A stretch of DNA of 64,000 bases from Dryomyza anilis (taxonomy: Eukaryota; Arthropoda; Insecta; Diptera; Dryomyzidae): contig OX638132.1 of assembly GCA_951804985.1 (NCBI GenBank), positions 5,313,529-5,377,528 of the forward strand, read 5' to 3'. Positions 11,575 through 21,241 of the stretch are shown here, one piece after another. The position numbers were made by a program, and so were the translations under genes. Position 1 is the stretch's first letter; every line of letters starts with the position of its first letter. Under the pieces are notes generated by a model. The model did not search any database. It had not been told where the DNA came from and worked only from the letters and a program-made list of their open reading frames with translations.

Positions 11575-12224
11575 TGCTGTCTTGCTGTCTTGCTGTCTTG
11601 CTGTCTTGCTGTCTTGCTGTCCGAATACAGAATAACTTGAGAAATACTGATCAGAATGCGATGAAATTTCGTCTCAATATATTTTAGCCAAAAGTAGGAA
11701 CTGAGTTTGAAAATGAGCCAAATCGGTCAACGGACACGCCCACCTCCCATACAAGTCACTTTTATATAACTCTTTCGGAAGTAATAACTCGAAAAGTATT
11801 CAAGGTATAGTTATAAAATTTAAAAGGTATTGTTATAATTCACCTAAAAATATGTGGTCCAAAAATGGGCGTGATACGCCCACTTTTTTTTTCATTATTT
11901 CCTTGGTTTTCATAGTGGAAAATTGATCCGTATATTATTAAAATCAAATGTATGAAATATTAGCCTTTCAAAATTTTAAATATAGGCGTGGTCCGCCCAA
12001 TTATATTTTTCAATTTTTTTTTTTTTTAGTTTTTTATACTTTATATAAATTTTTTAAATTATGGGGATATAAGACGTAAATTTCTGATATATGAATAATA
12101 TTCTGAGGGTTAATATCCCCACCAAAGGTGTAGGGTATTCCATAGTCGGGCCCGACCGACTATAAAAATCCGCCCCATGTGACCGAACTTACCCATGTGA
12201 CCTAACTTTCCCAACTCGTTTGTT
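11402..12224 (+). mobile_element. DINE-1-like element, copy 5 (second subfamily)
   Basis: It starts TATACCCTACACCTATGAGG and has the conserved GGCGTTTCCGGTATGG and TATATATTCTTGATCAGCAT blocks. It then carries internal ACGCCCACCTCCCATAC, GGGCGTGATACGCCCAC and GGCGTGGTCCGCCC motifs that the other subfamily lacks. The GGGTATTCCATAGTCGGG end is followed by two copies of the CCATGTGACC tail. It lies directly head to tail after copy 4. Confidence 0.88.
11535..11623 (+). repeat. Compound GTCT / CTTGCTGT microsatellite in DINE-1
   Basis: A run of GTCT units is followed by six CTTGCTGT octamers. GTCY expansion is typical of DINE-1/mini-me elements; the octamer expansion is unusual and seen only in this copy. 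Confidence 0.92.
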
Positions 12225-12708
12225 AAAATTTTGTAGATAGGCGGTATTGTAAGAAATGAAAATGCCTAATAATGAATGAAAAACGCTTAAAGAATGGGTT
12301 TCTGTAAATTTAAAGTTATCTGAGATTGAACTCAGATATCTATTAGGATTTTATTTAATTTTTTTATATAATAAAGTTTTATATAATAAAGTATATAATA
12401 TAGTAAATGACAATACACCATTAAAAAAAGTTGATATTCAGTTTATTTCCCGATTAATATTTGTAATAACAATAAGATTTTTTCGTTTTGGTAAATTCAT
12501 GTAAAGTAAATTCCTGGTTAAATATGAGAGTATGTATTTGATTAGAATTTTCATGGTTTCGCTGACACTTTTGGTTATGTGGAAATTGAAACGAAAATTT
12601 TTAAAAGCTAATTTCTGACACATTTTTGGCCAGAAAAATAATTAAAATTTATTACGCGTTTTGTTTCAATTATCCGCGGACAGCTCCGGATTTATTAACT
12701 GTTTTCAT
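12225..12708. other. AT-rich interval with a 16-bp repeat also near X
   Basis: GTAGATAGGCGGTATT at 12233-12248 recurs exactly at 14373-14388, and as GTAGTTAGGCGGTATT at 16071-16086. The ORF at 12438-12623 looks random. Confidence 0.5.
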
Positions 12709-14083
12709 AAAGTCGTAAAATCCCGCATTTTCCGGAATTTTTGTTGTTATTGACATTTTAATGAAAATATATCATTGCTATTGGAAAATTATGAGAGCAT
12801 ATTTTATTAAAATCTGCGTTTTCACAAATATGTGAACAATTACAATGAATTGGACAACTTTGTGGCAAACATTTTCGGGAATTATGAGATCGTGGGACTA
12901 GAAGCTCTTATTTGTCAGCGACACACATACGGCAAATTCCTTGAAACTCAAATTTCGTATTTTGAAGCAGCGCAGCGTCAACAGTGTTGATGTTGCTCAT
13001 TTTTGTTTAGTAGCGAAGTACTAAAAAGAAAGTACTTAATAATACTAATTATGTATATAATGGCATTTAATAAACAATTTAAATAAATTTATTTATTGTA
13101 TTTATTAATCTAAAATTGTGCGTACGTATAGTGGTTTGAAAAAGAATAAAAAGTTGTCAAATTTAATTACATGTCAACTGGCTTGTTTTTTTTAATTTCT
13201 TATTGGCAAATAATTAACACATATTAATAATTATTAAGGGTGTGTGCGAGTTCGAATAAATTGCTGACTAAGCTAAACTTTGTCGGTAATGCAGCGTTTA
13301 TTTTTCAATTTAGCTACCTTTCGAGCAAACTAAATTGGAAAACATCAAACAGACATATGATAATCGTTTTATTAGGGACTTTAACATTTACCGTTTACTG
13401 AATGGCGATCGAATTGTCATCAATGTTTTCGGTCCGTGCCAACCGCACGGCCGGACTATTGCTATGCACAATTCGGGCGCGCTCAAGTACAGCGCGCGAA
13501 GTCCACGAACTTATTTCGTGGAATTGTTTCGACCTAACATTTTTGCAATAATCGTTAATGTACGCAATGTCGATTCAGTCGGAAAAGTATTTTCTTTTTG
13601 TCTTTTGTTGCTAGAAATATCCAAAAATGACACAGTATACTTGGGGAAAAACTGTATTAAAAAATGTAATGCCCTTTAGCACGATAGTGGAGATATGTAT
13701 ATGTATATATTTTAATTACGCAAAAACAAAATGTTACTTTATACATAATTAGTAGTTAGTAATAATTTTTAGTACTTCGCTACTAAACATAAATGCGCAA
13801 CATCAACACTGTTGACGCTGCGCTGCTTCAAAATACGAAATTTGAGTTTCAAGGAATTTTCCGTATGTGTGTCGCTGACAAATAAGAGCTTCTAGTCCCA
13901 CGATCCCATAATTCACGAAAATGTTTGCCACAAAGTTGTCCAATTCATTGTAATTGTTCACATATTTGTGAAAACGCAGATTTAAATAAAATATGCTCTC
14001 ATAATTTTCCAATAGCAATGATATATTTTCATTAAAATGTCAATAACAACAAAAATTCCGGAAATGCGGGATTTTACGACTTT
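12709..14083. mobile_element. 1.37-kb element with ~345-bp inverted arms
   Basis: The left arm (about 12709-13055) and right arm (about 13725-14083) are reverse complements with only scattered differences, starting AAAGTCGTAAAATCCCGCAT. The ~670-bp centre has a GC-richer patch at 13400-13560 with repeated GCGCGC-like bases. The arm carries an ORF. In the right arm it reads 71 codons on the minus strand (13803-14018) and ends in EAAQRQQC. In the left arm the same frame stays open for the last ~58 codons after one TAA. The architecture is foldback-like; no transposase motif is recognised. High arm identity argues for a young insertion or gene conversion between arms. Confidence 0.85.
13335..13679 (+). 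CDS. Unrecognised 114-codon ORF inside the inverted-arm element
   Basis: Open from ATG at 13335 to the stop at 13679, entirely in the central spacer of the 12709-14083 element. The middle (residues ~20-75) is encoded by GC-richer DNA than the surroundings and contains GDRIVINVFGPCQPHGR and SPRTYFVELFRP. The C-terminal part is cysteine- and lysine-rich, perhaps spurious. I recognise no domain. It could be a captured host fragment, an element-specific protein remnant or chance. Confidence 0.3.
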   Translation: MENIKQTYDNRFIRDFNIYRLLNGDRIVINVFGPCQPHGRTIAMHNSGALKYSARSPRTYFVELFRPNIFAIIVNVRNVDSVGKVFSFCLLLLEISKNDTVYLGKNCIKKCNAL

Positions 14084-14092
14084 AATATTGTA

Positions 14093-14372
14093 ACCCTTAT
14101 TTTTCTGACAAATTACAAATAAAAAAGAATGCAAAAAAAATGAATGCATTCATTGTTTTTTGAATTCTTTTTTGCCAAAAAAGAATTCAGACTGATATGA
14201 ATGCATTCTTTGATGAATGCATTCATTTTGAAGGCCATCTGATTGTGAATTCAAGCGTTTGAATTCCCATTCTTTTGACAAAAATGAATGCATTCATTTT
14301 GAATTCCCATTCTTTTCAATTTTTTAGATGAATGCATTCCCAAAAGAATGCATTCTTTAACAACTCTGTAAT
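14093..14372. repeat. Dense GAATGCATTC / GAATTCCCATTCTTTT repeat block
   Basis: The palindromic core GAATGCATTC(A) occurs repeatedly within ~270 bp, mixed with two copies of GAATTCCCATTCTTTT. The region folds back on itself and lies exactly between the inverted-arm element and element X. It resembles an imperfect satellite or a multi-hairpin MITE; the class is unknown. Confidence 0.7.
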
Positions 14373-15094
14373 GTAGATAGGCGGTATTACACGGATAGAA
14401 AAGATTTGTTTGAATATATTTGAATGTAATTAAAAAGTAATACAAAATAATCGAAATTGAATTTATTTTTGTTCACGTGTAAACATTATTATATTGTCCA
14501 GCAGAATCTGTCAAATTTACCATAAATATGTTACAATATCAACATAAAATTTTAATTGCATTTGAATAAACTATTTCTTGGCAATTTACTTGGTTAAAAC
14601 TATGTTTCGAAACACAGAAAATGCTAATCAAATCTAAATACAACGAATGTTCGCCACGCTCATCTTATTTCTATAATTTATCGACTGACGAAGTTGGCAA
14701 CGTTGTGCAGCATTTTCTACCTACGCCATCTTTTGCCATCGTTTGAACATATTGATGTTTAAAAACAAACAAAAAAAGAAATTGGATTTAATTAAGTGTA
14801 TTCTTGCAACAGTCTTCTTGTATACGAAGTTGGCACTCGTTGGGCAGAATTTACGTCTACCTACCTACGTCTCTTTTGAAGTATATATAGGGTCATTTTA
14901 AACATACTGATGTTTGAAAACAAACAAAAAAATTAAATTAGATGTAAATAAAAGTATTCTTGCAATATTCTTCTTGTATATGAAGTTTACACTCGGTGAC
15001 CGCCATTTTCTGTATACGTGTCTTTTGATATTTGTTGAGAAAACGTGTTCGCGTCGGTAATAATTTTGTTATTTGTAAATTAAATAAATATAGA

Positions 15095-15407
15095 TTATGT
15101 GTTACAAAAAGTACTAATAGTAACAGAGTATAATATAGTGCAGTATATAATTTCTGAAACTAATGTGAAAAAAACACAAATACAAATCAGTGTTTCGATT
15201 TTCAAACAGAATTTGGCATGTTTTTTTACAAAAGCCTCCGTGAATTCTTTGCCTACGCTATGTGCTGTACTGAGATCAATTGTAACTGTACCAAATATAA
15301 AGCAAGCCTGGGTCGTCTGGTTTAGCGTCTGCTGGTGCAATTGCGCATTCATTGATGCTGTCACTTGTACTTGCAGTTTTAAACGAATTATTTATTTATG
15401 CATTTAA
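15095..15407 (-). other. Less AT-rich internal module of X with overlapping ORFs
   Basis: Both strands are open for ~90-100 codons (minus 15095-15364, plus 15099-15407). The same DNA recurs reversed at about 35.75-36.06 kb, where small indels interrupt the minus-strand frame. The minus product begins MTASMNAQLHQQTLNQTTQA and I do not recognise it. Conservation of this module between X copies is real; its coding status is doubtful. Confidence 0.35.
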
Positions 15408-15654
15408 AAATTTGTATATGAATTCTATTATTATAATTTTCCACTGTGCATGTTTAAAGATTTTTAATAAAAATAAATATAAAAAAACAACATTTTATTT
15501 TTATGGATTTTTTCCAAAAATTTTTAAATATGTTTCTATGCAAACATACTACTTTTTGAACTGAAACAACTGATATGTTTCACTCGTTCAAAATCATGTT
15601 TTATTTTGAACATATTTATGTTTCGGTTCAAATATTTATTTTTTTTGGATATAG

Positions 15655-15792
15655 TAATTATTATGTTTCCATTAGAACATACACCATTTTAAGGGGCAAC
15701 ATTTAAATGTTTCCGTGATATTATAATTATTATGTTTCAATTGGAACATACACCATTTTAAGGGGCAACATTTAAATGTTTCCGTGATATTA
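15655..15792 (+). repeat. 69-bp tandem duplication inside X
   Basis: Two adjacent units share AACATACACCATTTTAAGGG and GTTTCCGTGATATTATAA, differing at about three positions. The X copy at 35.4 kb has a single, more diverged unit, so the duplication is specific to this copy. Confidence 0.9.
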
Positions 15793-16122
15793 TAATGTAA
15801 GTCAGAGCTCATTACAACACTGTTCAAGTCTCAATACAACACTGTTTACAAATGATTTATCAGTCAATTATATATTATGTTTACATAAAATTTCAAACAT
15901 ACATGTTAATGCCTGCAAAATTATGTTTGGGAGAACCCTTTTTTTGCAACGTGTACTTTAAATGCAATTATATATCCATTACTTGACGCATTACATTAAG
16001 ACAAGCACCAAACGATGCGTCTCAATGTCGCCGATATCAGGTATACCAAATTTCAATTTTGCAACTATGTGTAGTTAGGCGGTATTGCAGTATCACTGAC
16101 GATATATGTCTACTTATTCATA

Positions 16123-16341
16123 CACCCAGAAAAAAATACTATATAAATAATAGTTTTTTACTATTAAAAATAGTAAATAGTATAAATTATTATTTTAATC
16201 GGAATACACCATTAAATACTAGGAAATACCATGACATTGCCATTGATTTTATATGAAAAGATTTATTTTTTCTATACTATTAAATCAATAATTGTATAAT
16301 TGACCAAATTTAATGGGATTTGAGGTAATTTTTTTCTGGTT
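16123..16341 (+). mobile_element. MITE family Y, copy 1
   Basis: A ~219-bp element from CACCCAGAAAAAAATACTAT to TAATTTTTTTCTGGTTG. Its termini are inverted repeats over CCAGAAAAAAAT. The interior holds complementary blocks such as TAATAGTTTTTTACTATTA and several sub-hairpins. Copies with the same order of blocks occur at 17306, 25735 (reversed) and more diverged at 38362 and 54778. Non-coding. Confidence 0.85.
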
Positions 16342-16349
16342 GTATTATC

Positions 16350-17058
16350 GAACATCATTATGAAGAACGAAATATTCACTACAATGAATTTCAACTGTCA
16401 TATTGATGAACATAATCATAATAATATGAATAATTTCAAATTAGTTTGTAACAAAACAAAAATATTTTTTTTAGGAAATATTTAAAAAAAATGGCATTAA
16501 AAAAATATAAAAAATTTTGGAAAAAAAAAATAAAAAAAAAACGATTAACTTTTTTTTCGCAATCAAATAATATAAAAAAAAATGGCAGAAAAATAAATAT
16601 TTCAAAAAAAAAACATTTTTTCAAAAATAAAATTTTGAAAAGAAAAAAATTTTTTTGAAACATATTTTTTTAATATAACTTTTTATTAAAAAAAAAAATT
16701 AATTATACATAAATATATTACAAACTAATTTATGCAAGTATTATAAAAGAAATAACATTCAAGATCTACTTGAGAACTGAGAAATGTGTCAAAAAATTAA
16801 CGAAAAATAAATATTTTGTTTAGAATTTGGTTTGGTGAACAGCATTCTTTAATATGATATACCTATATGTTGTATTTTATGTGTTTGTTCATTAATATGA
16901 TAAACGTATTTTTCATATACACTTCATCATATTGAAGAACACTTTTTCGACAGTTACCAAGCGTTCATCATATCCTTAGTCATTAATATTATGAATGGTT
17001 CTACAATCATGGTTGGAATAACTGAATTCATTAATATGATGTACATTTTTTCTGTGTA
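16350..17058 (-). mobile_element. Element Z, copy 1
   Basis: The right end GTACATTTTTTCTGTGTA and the blocks TTCATTAATATGATG, GTTCATCATATCCTTAGTCA and CATTTAATATGATATACC-like motifs match, in reverse, the Z copies at 26.2 kb and 34.97 kb. The centre (16440-16720) is a low-complexity A-rich stretch that every long Z copy shares. It abuts MITE Y copy 1. The open frames in the A-rich part are artefacts of base bias. Confidence 0.75.
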
Positions 17059-17305
17059 GTATAGTCTTGAAATTTGGAGTAACTTGCAAACACTCGCAAA
17101 TAACCCCTAATTAAGTTTTTTTTTAATAGTTTTGAATAACTAGACTTTAACTAGTACTAAAGAACTACATCTGGAACTACTCTAAAATATATAGTTATAT
17201 GACTGGACAAAATATTTAGTTCTGAAACTAGTACAAAAATTCTACTTAGACAACTAGTTATGCAGAAGGGAGTCAATTGACTCCTGGTAATGACAGGCCC
17301 ATGAA

Positions 17306-17501
17306 CACCCAGAAAAAATACTATATAAATAATAGTTTTTTACTATTAAAAGTAGTCAATAGGACAAATTATTTATTTAATCGGAAAATGTCATTAAATA
17401 CTAAAAAATACCATGACATTGCCATTGAGTTTATATGAAAAGATTTATTTTTTGTATACTATTAAATCAATAATAGTCCTATTGACTAATTTTAATGGGA
17501 T
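17306..17501 (+). mobile_element. MITE family Y, copy 2
   Basis: It opens CACCCAGAAAAAATACTATA and closely follows copy 1 through AATGGGATT, but the right terminus is missing. It differs from copy 1 at scattered positions (for example AGTAGTCAATAGGACAAATT). Confidence 0.85.
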
Positions 17502-17880
17502 TCTACGTGTAATAATCGGTTCGTCGCATACAAAAGAGTGAGTCTGGGACTGATCATGAATTTGTACTGGTGTCTGAGATATAGTTCCGTACTAGTTCAG
17601 AACTAGTGAAATTTCCTACTGGGATATTTATTTCTCTAAAAATTATTTAATATTATTTTTCTTTATTAATTCTAATTGACTATAAGATGTTTAATTTACG
17701 AGTAATTTAATAAATTTACTATACAATTCTAAAAAAGAAACGTTTCAAAAATTGAACTTAAAAATTTAATTATATTTTTTTTTATTTTAATATATTTTGT
17801 ATATATTTTTCACGTATTTTCCATAGCAATTATTTTTTTCGTTATTCTTTTAACGCTTTTTAACGTCGCACCAATACAAT
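17502..17880. other. AT-rich stretch, nothing recognised
   Basis: A tract of A/T runs with no repeat match or coding signal that I can support. Confidence 0.45.
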
Positions 17881-17889
17881 TTGTTTGCA

Positions 17890-18220
17890 GAATTAATTAA
17901 ATTAATTAAATCATTATTTAAGCAAACCACTTCAATTGTTTACAGTTGCAACTGTCTGTCGCTGGCATTGTCACCCAGCAACGGAATATCTGTTAAAAGC
18001 TTAAAAGCTTTAGGCATTGGCACTTCCGTTCGCGTGGCAACTTCCGATCCAGCAGAGTGCAGACATTCATTCTGCGGTACTCCAAATAAATAAATAATAC
18101 AAACAAACAGTGCACCGCATGTGAAGGAGGACTCAACGCCAGCTAAGGACTAAGCGAAACCCAACGAATTTAACTGTAAACCAAAGCAAAATGGTGCTGG
18201 CTTTGTCAGTGCCTTAAATT
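17890..18220 (+). other. GC-richer single-copy island, possible host 5' exon
   Basis: Composition changes sharply here: CTGTCGCTGGCATTGTCACC and ACTTCCGTTCGCGTGGCAAC stand out from the AT-rich flanks, and nothing in the segment recurs in the window. TTGTTTGCAG at 17881-17890 could be a splice acceptor. An ORF of 70 codons reads 17881-18093, but its start is weak. At 18191 AAAGCAAAATGG gives a good fly start context for only eight codons (to 18217). A 5' untranslated exon or conserved noncoding element is plausible; no protein is claimed. Confidence 0.35.
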
Positions 18221-18240
18221 ATAGAGCCACAGTCGTTCCA

Positions 18241-18518
18241 AAAAAAAAAGACAATACAACGACCGTAAAAATACATTATAAATACTCTCGAAAAACACAA
18301 GTTGCACAAAAAATGCAGAAGAAGTTGTTATTTCAATTTAAGGCAAATCCTTTTTTTTTAAGTAAGAAATGGGCAAGTTTTAATGTCGGTCCTGTTCGAC
18401 TATTGAATACCCTAAAATATTATTCTTTGTCTTCAATTAACGATGAATGTTTTCAGGTGAATTTAAACAATTCATTTTAAATATTATAATTTAAAACAGG
18501 TGACAACTGATTTTTTAT
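18241..18518. other. AT-rich interval, nothing recognised
   Basis: It contains TATTGAATACCCTAAAATAT-like traces but no complete DINE-1 module and no ORF worth calling. Confidence 0.4.
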
Positions 18519-18585
18519 ATCAGTTGTCACAAGCTGGCATCGAACCTCCTTACTCCGGTTAGGCCTCCCTGTTAGGCTACGTATT
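18519..18585 (-). repeat. tRNA-like remnant, distinct from the main SINE
   Basis: On the minus strand TAGCCTAACAGG resembles an A box and GGTTCGATGCC a B box ~28 bp downstream. The spacing and cloverleaf are imperfect and no 3' CCA-side acceptor pairing is convincing, so a decayed tRNA-derived SINE head or tRNA pseudogene is more likely than a working tRNA. Confidence 0.4.
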
Positions 18586-19221
18586 TATTTTGTTTTATCC
18601 GAAATTAATAACAAAAAAAATCTGAAATGTTAAATTTTTTACTGATTTGATATTCCATTTTAAATCAACGAATGGATTTCCCCCAATTCCTTCAGAAATA
18701 ATTTAAATTTATTAAACTAAGACAATTTATAAATTTTGGACCTCTAACTTATATGGTTCTCAAAATATGGCGGCTTAAAAAAAGAAAAAATTATTAAAAA
18801 CTCACAAAGGTGGGTTAACTTAATTCCATTTACCTGAAAAACTGTTTTACGTACAAGGTCAGATGAAGGTTCATTTGAAAGGTTAAAGATGGTCTTTAAT
18901 ATGGCATACAATTTATTTTTGTGTCTGAAGGTTAAAGTATATTATCACATGATTTACATTTTGATATGATATTTCTCAAAAACCATATATTTAATTAAAC
19001 ATTTATTGTGAACTACCAGAAAAACTTATTTTTTCGTTCTGAAACAAAAAGAAATAATTTCGAATATTTTAATTTACAAAGTTGCTATGATATTTAAAAA
19101 TTCCAAAACCTAAATAGAAGAATTTTTGGAAAGTAGATTTTAAAAGATTTGAGTAATATTAAATTAACAATGTAAGTAATATAAAAAAAAATGATAAAAT
19201 TAAATTTATTAACAGCCACAT

Positions 19222-20113
19222 CGGGTTTTTCAACAGGGACGCTACAAAAGTAGAGCGACAGGGACAGCAAACGACGCCATATTTCTTACCGCTCTGTTGA
19301 TATTTCTCTTCAGTAAGGTTTGTCATTTCATGATGGAAAGATATACGAGCCAACAACTAGTTGAAATTATTAAAATTTACTACCGAAATTCGGAGTCAGT
19401 AGCCTCAACGATAAGAGCGCTACGTCCAATTTATGGTTGTCATAATCGTCCTAGCAGATCAACAATTGAGCATCTAGTGGAAAAATTTGAATCCACAGGC
19501 ACAGTACAAAATGTTCCCGTGCCAGTGAGACAAAGAAGTGTCAAGAATATTGCTGCCGCTGAGGCTTCAGTTGACGAAAACCCAAATGTGTCTCTCACAC
19601 GTCGTTCTCAAGCGTTGGGCATCTCTGTGACGTCCTTGTGGCGAATTTTGAGATTAGATCTTGGCCTACATCCTTACAAAATCAAACTGACTCAAGAACT
19701 GAAGCCGCTTGACCACCAGAAGCATCCCGAAAAAATAACGGTTTGATGCGGTTTATGGGCCGGCGGCGTCATTGGGCCGTACTTCTTCCGTGATGATCAA
19801 GACCGGCACGTTACTGTGAATGGGAATCGCTACCGTTCAATGAAAACCGAATATTTTTGGATGATATGGACTTGGAGGACATGTGGTTCCAACAGGACGG
19901 CGCCACAAGCCACACAGCGAATGCCACAATCAATTTATTGGAAACCAAGTTTGGAGAACGTGTTATCTCACGAAATGGTCCAGTCGATTGGCCGCCTCGG
20001 TCGTGCGATTTGACGCCGTTAGACTATTTCCTGTGGGGCTACGTCAAGTCAATGGTCTATGCCAAGCAGCCAGCGACGATTGATGAACTTCGTACGAATA
20101 TATGTGATAAAGG
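19222..20113 (+). mobile_element. Tc1/mariner-superfamily transposon, 3' end lost
   Basis: The 5' terminus CGGGTTTTTCAACAGGGACG is followed by CTACAAAAGTAGAGCGACAG and the start of the transposase. The same terminus occurs at 21244, 21280 and 32152. The 3' TIR is absent: coding sequence ends near 20113 and runs straight into sequence resembling the enclosing inverted repeat. Confidence 0.88.
19333..20113 (+). pseudogene. Mariner-type DDE transposase pseudogene
   Basis: I take the start at 19333 (MERYTSQQ), the usual beginning for this family; the upstream in-frame ATGs lie in the 5' untranslated part. The N-terminal paired-type helix-turn-helix region is intact: SVASTIRALRPIYG, then LTRRSQALGISVTSLWRILR. 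After HQK at ~19715 an internal deletion removes the stretch that normally holds the first catalytic Asp. TGA at 19744-19746 then replaces a Trp codon, and a second small deletion near 19858 shifts the frame. The C-terminal half keeps the second Asp (QQDGA, codon 19896) and the third Asp (CDLTPLDYF, codon 20007), 36 residues apart. It is inactive, with the C-terminus cut off. Confidence 0.92.
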
Positions 20114-20758
20114 CTAATATCACATGATATAGATGTTGGGAAGCTATATCTCAAAAACCCATAGTTTTTAAATAAATAAAATAAATATATATATTTTGCA
20201 GCTTTTCTTCTTAATCGGTTCAAGAGTTATTAATAAAAATGTTAAAGTAAATAGAAATTTATAAAATTGATTTTTGATTTTTTTATGTTCAAAAACAACA
20301 TTCAAATAATATTGTAAATTTTTACTTTATTTCACATTTTTATTTTTAACTCAGAAACCTATACGAATACACCTATGAAATTTAACACAAATTTTAAGAA
20401 GAAAATCAGCATTAACATATGCATTTCTTGAAATTTAAAAAATATGGGTTTTTGAGAAAAATATTCCTATCATGTGGTAATGACTTTTAACCTTTAGAAA
20501 AGTATATGCCATATATTAAAGACCATCTTTATACCTTTCAAATGATACCTCAATTGACCTTGTACGTAAACCAGTTTTTCAGATAAATGCAATTAAGTTA
20601 CCCACCCTTTGAGAGTTTTGACCTATTTTTTCACTTTATAAGCCGCCATATTTCGAGAACCAATCAATCAATTTCAAATATAATGATGTTTAACTTTCCT
20701 ATTTTTTCGTTGATTTGAAATGGAATATCCCTGATGTCACATGCCAAAAAATGTTCAA

Positions 20759-21241
20759 TGATCTAGTTCTCTTGCATTTTATTGCCGATCCGTCACAAAT
20801 TTTAACCATTTGGTTCAAGATTTATTAGGTTTACATTATGTTTTGATTTTTAGAATCAGATCGGTGTCGGAATCGTTATTCAAAAATGATATAATTTATA
20901 TATGGCCCATTCCACACCAAATCGGCCAGCGGTTGGAACTCACCTTCTTCGATTTCAATGAAATTTGGGCAACTGATAAAGGGTATCGAGATATGGGTAT
21001 GATAGCATCATATTTTAAAAATAAATTTTCTAAATTTTTAGAAATTGTATGTATTGAAAAAAAAAAATTTTTTTTTTTTCAAAAGTAAAATTTGCCATAT
21101 TTTTTAATGTATTTGTAACTCTGATTTCGAAAATGGCGTCAGTTTCATCAAGCTGTCCTTAGTCTAGAAGTTACAACTTAATTTTTCTAAAAGCCTGTCA
21201 ACGAAATCTCTAGCAGTTATACTTTAAGAAATTTTGAAATA
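20759..21241. other. Flanking repeat-like segment
   Basis: CCCATTCCACACCAAATCGG at 20906-20925 resembles the insert at 5147, suggesting a dispersed family. The rest holds poly-A/T runs and an ORF (20810-21088) with no recognisable content. Confidence 0.4.

Larger units (their letters stand above)
14389..15953 (+). mobile_element. Element X, copy 2 (most complete)
   Basis: It runs from ACACGGATAGAAAAGATTTG to GGGAGAACCCTTTTTTTGCA and ends CGTGT, so the outermost bases form a short ACACG inverted repeat. It aligns over most of its length with the reversed copy at 35258-36583, including the AATTTACCATAAATATG block and the segment 15095-15400. It contains a 69-bp tandem duplication at 15655-15792. 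No transposase or reverse transcriptase motif is visible, so it is probably non-autonomous. Confidence 0.75.
18625..20758. repeat. Large inverted repeat enclosing the mariner relic
   Basis: The left arm (about 18642-19000) and the right arm (about 20440-20736) are diverged reverse complements. GATATTCCATTTTAAATCAA pairs with TTGATTTGAAATGGAATATC; CTCAAAATATGGCGGCTTA pairs with TAAGCCGCCATATTTCGAG; GATGGTCTTTAATATGG pairs with a matching block near 20510. A further direct partial copy of the inner arm lies just after the mariner (20113-20175). The arms are older than those of 12709-14083. They probably represent a separate foldback/TIR element into which the mariner inserted. Confidence 0.75.

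Noticed and set aside
16436..16663. 75-codon F/K-rich ORF
   Set aside because: It lies in the A-only centre of element Z; the frame reflects poly-A/T composition.
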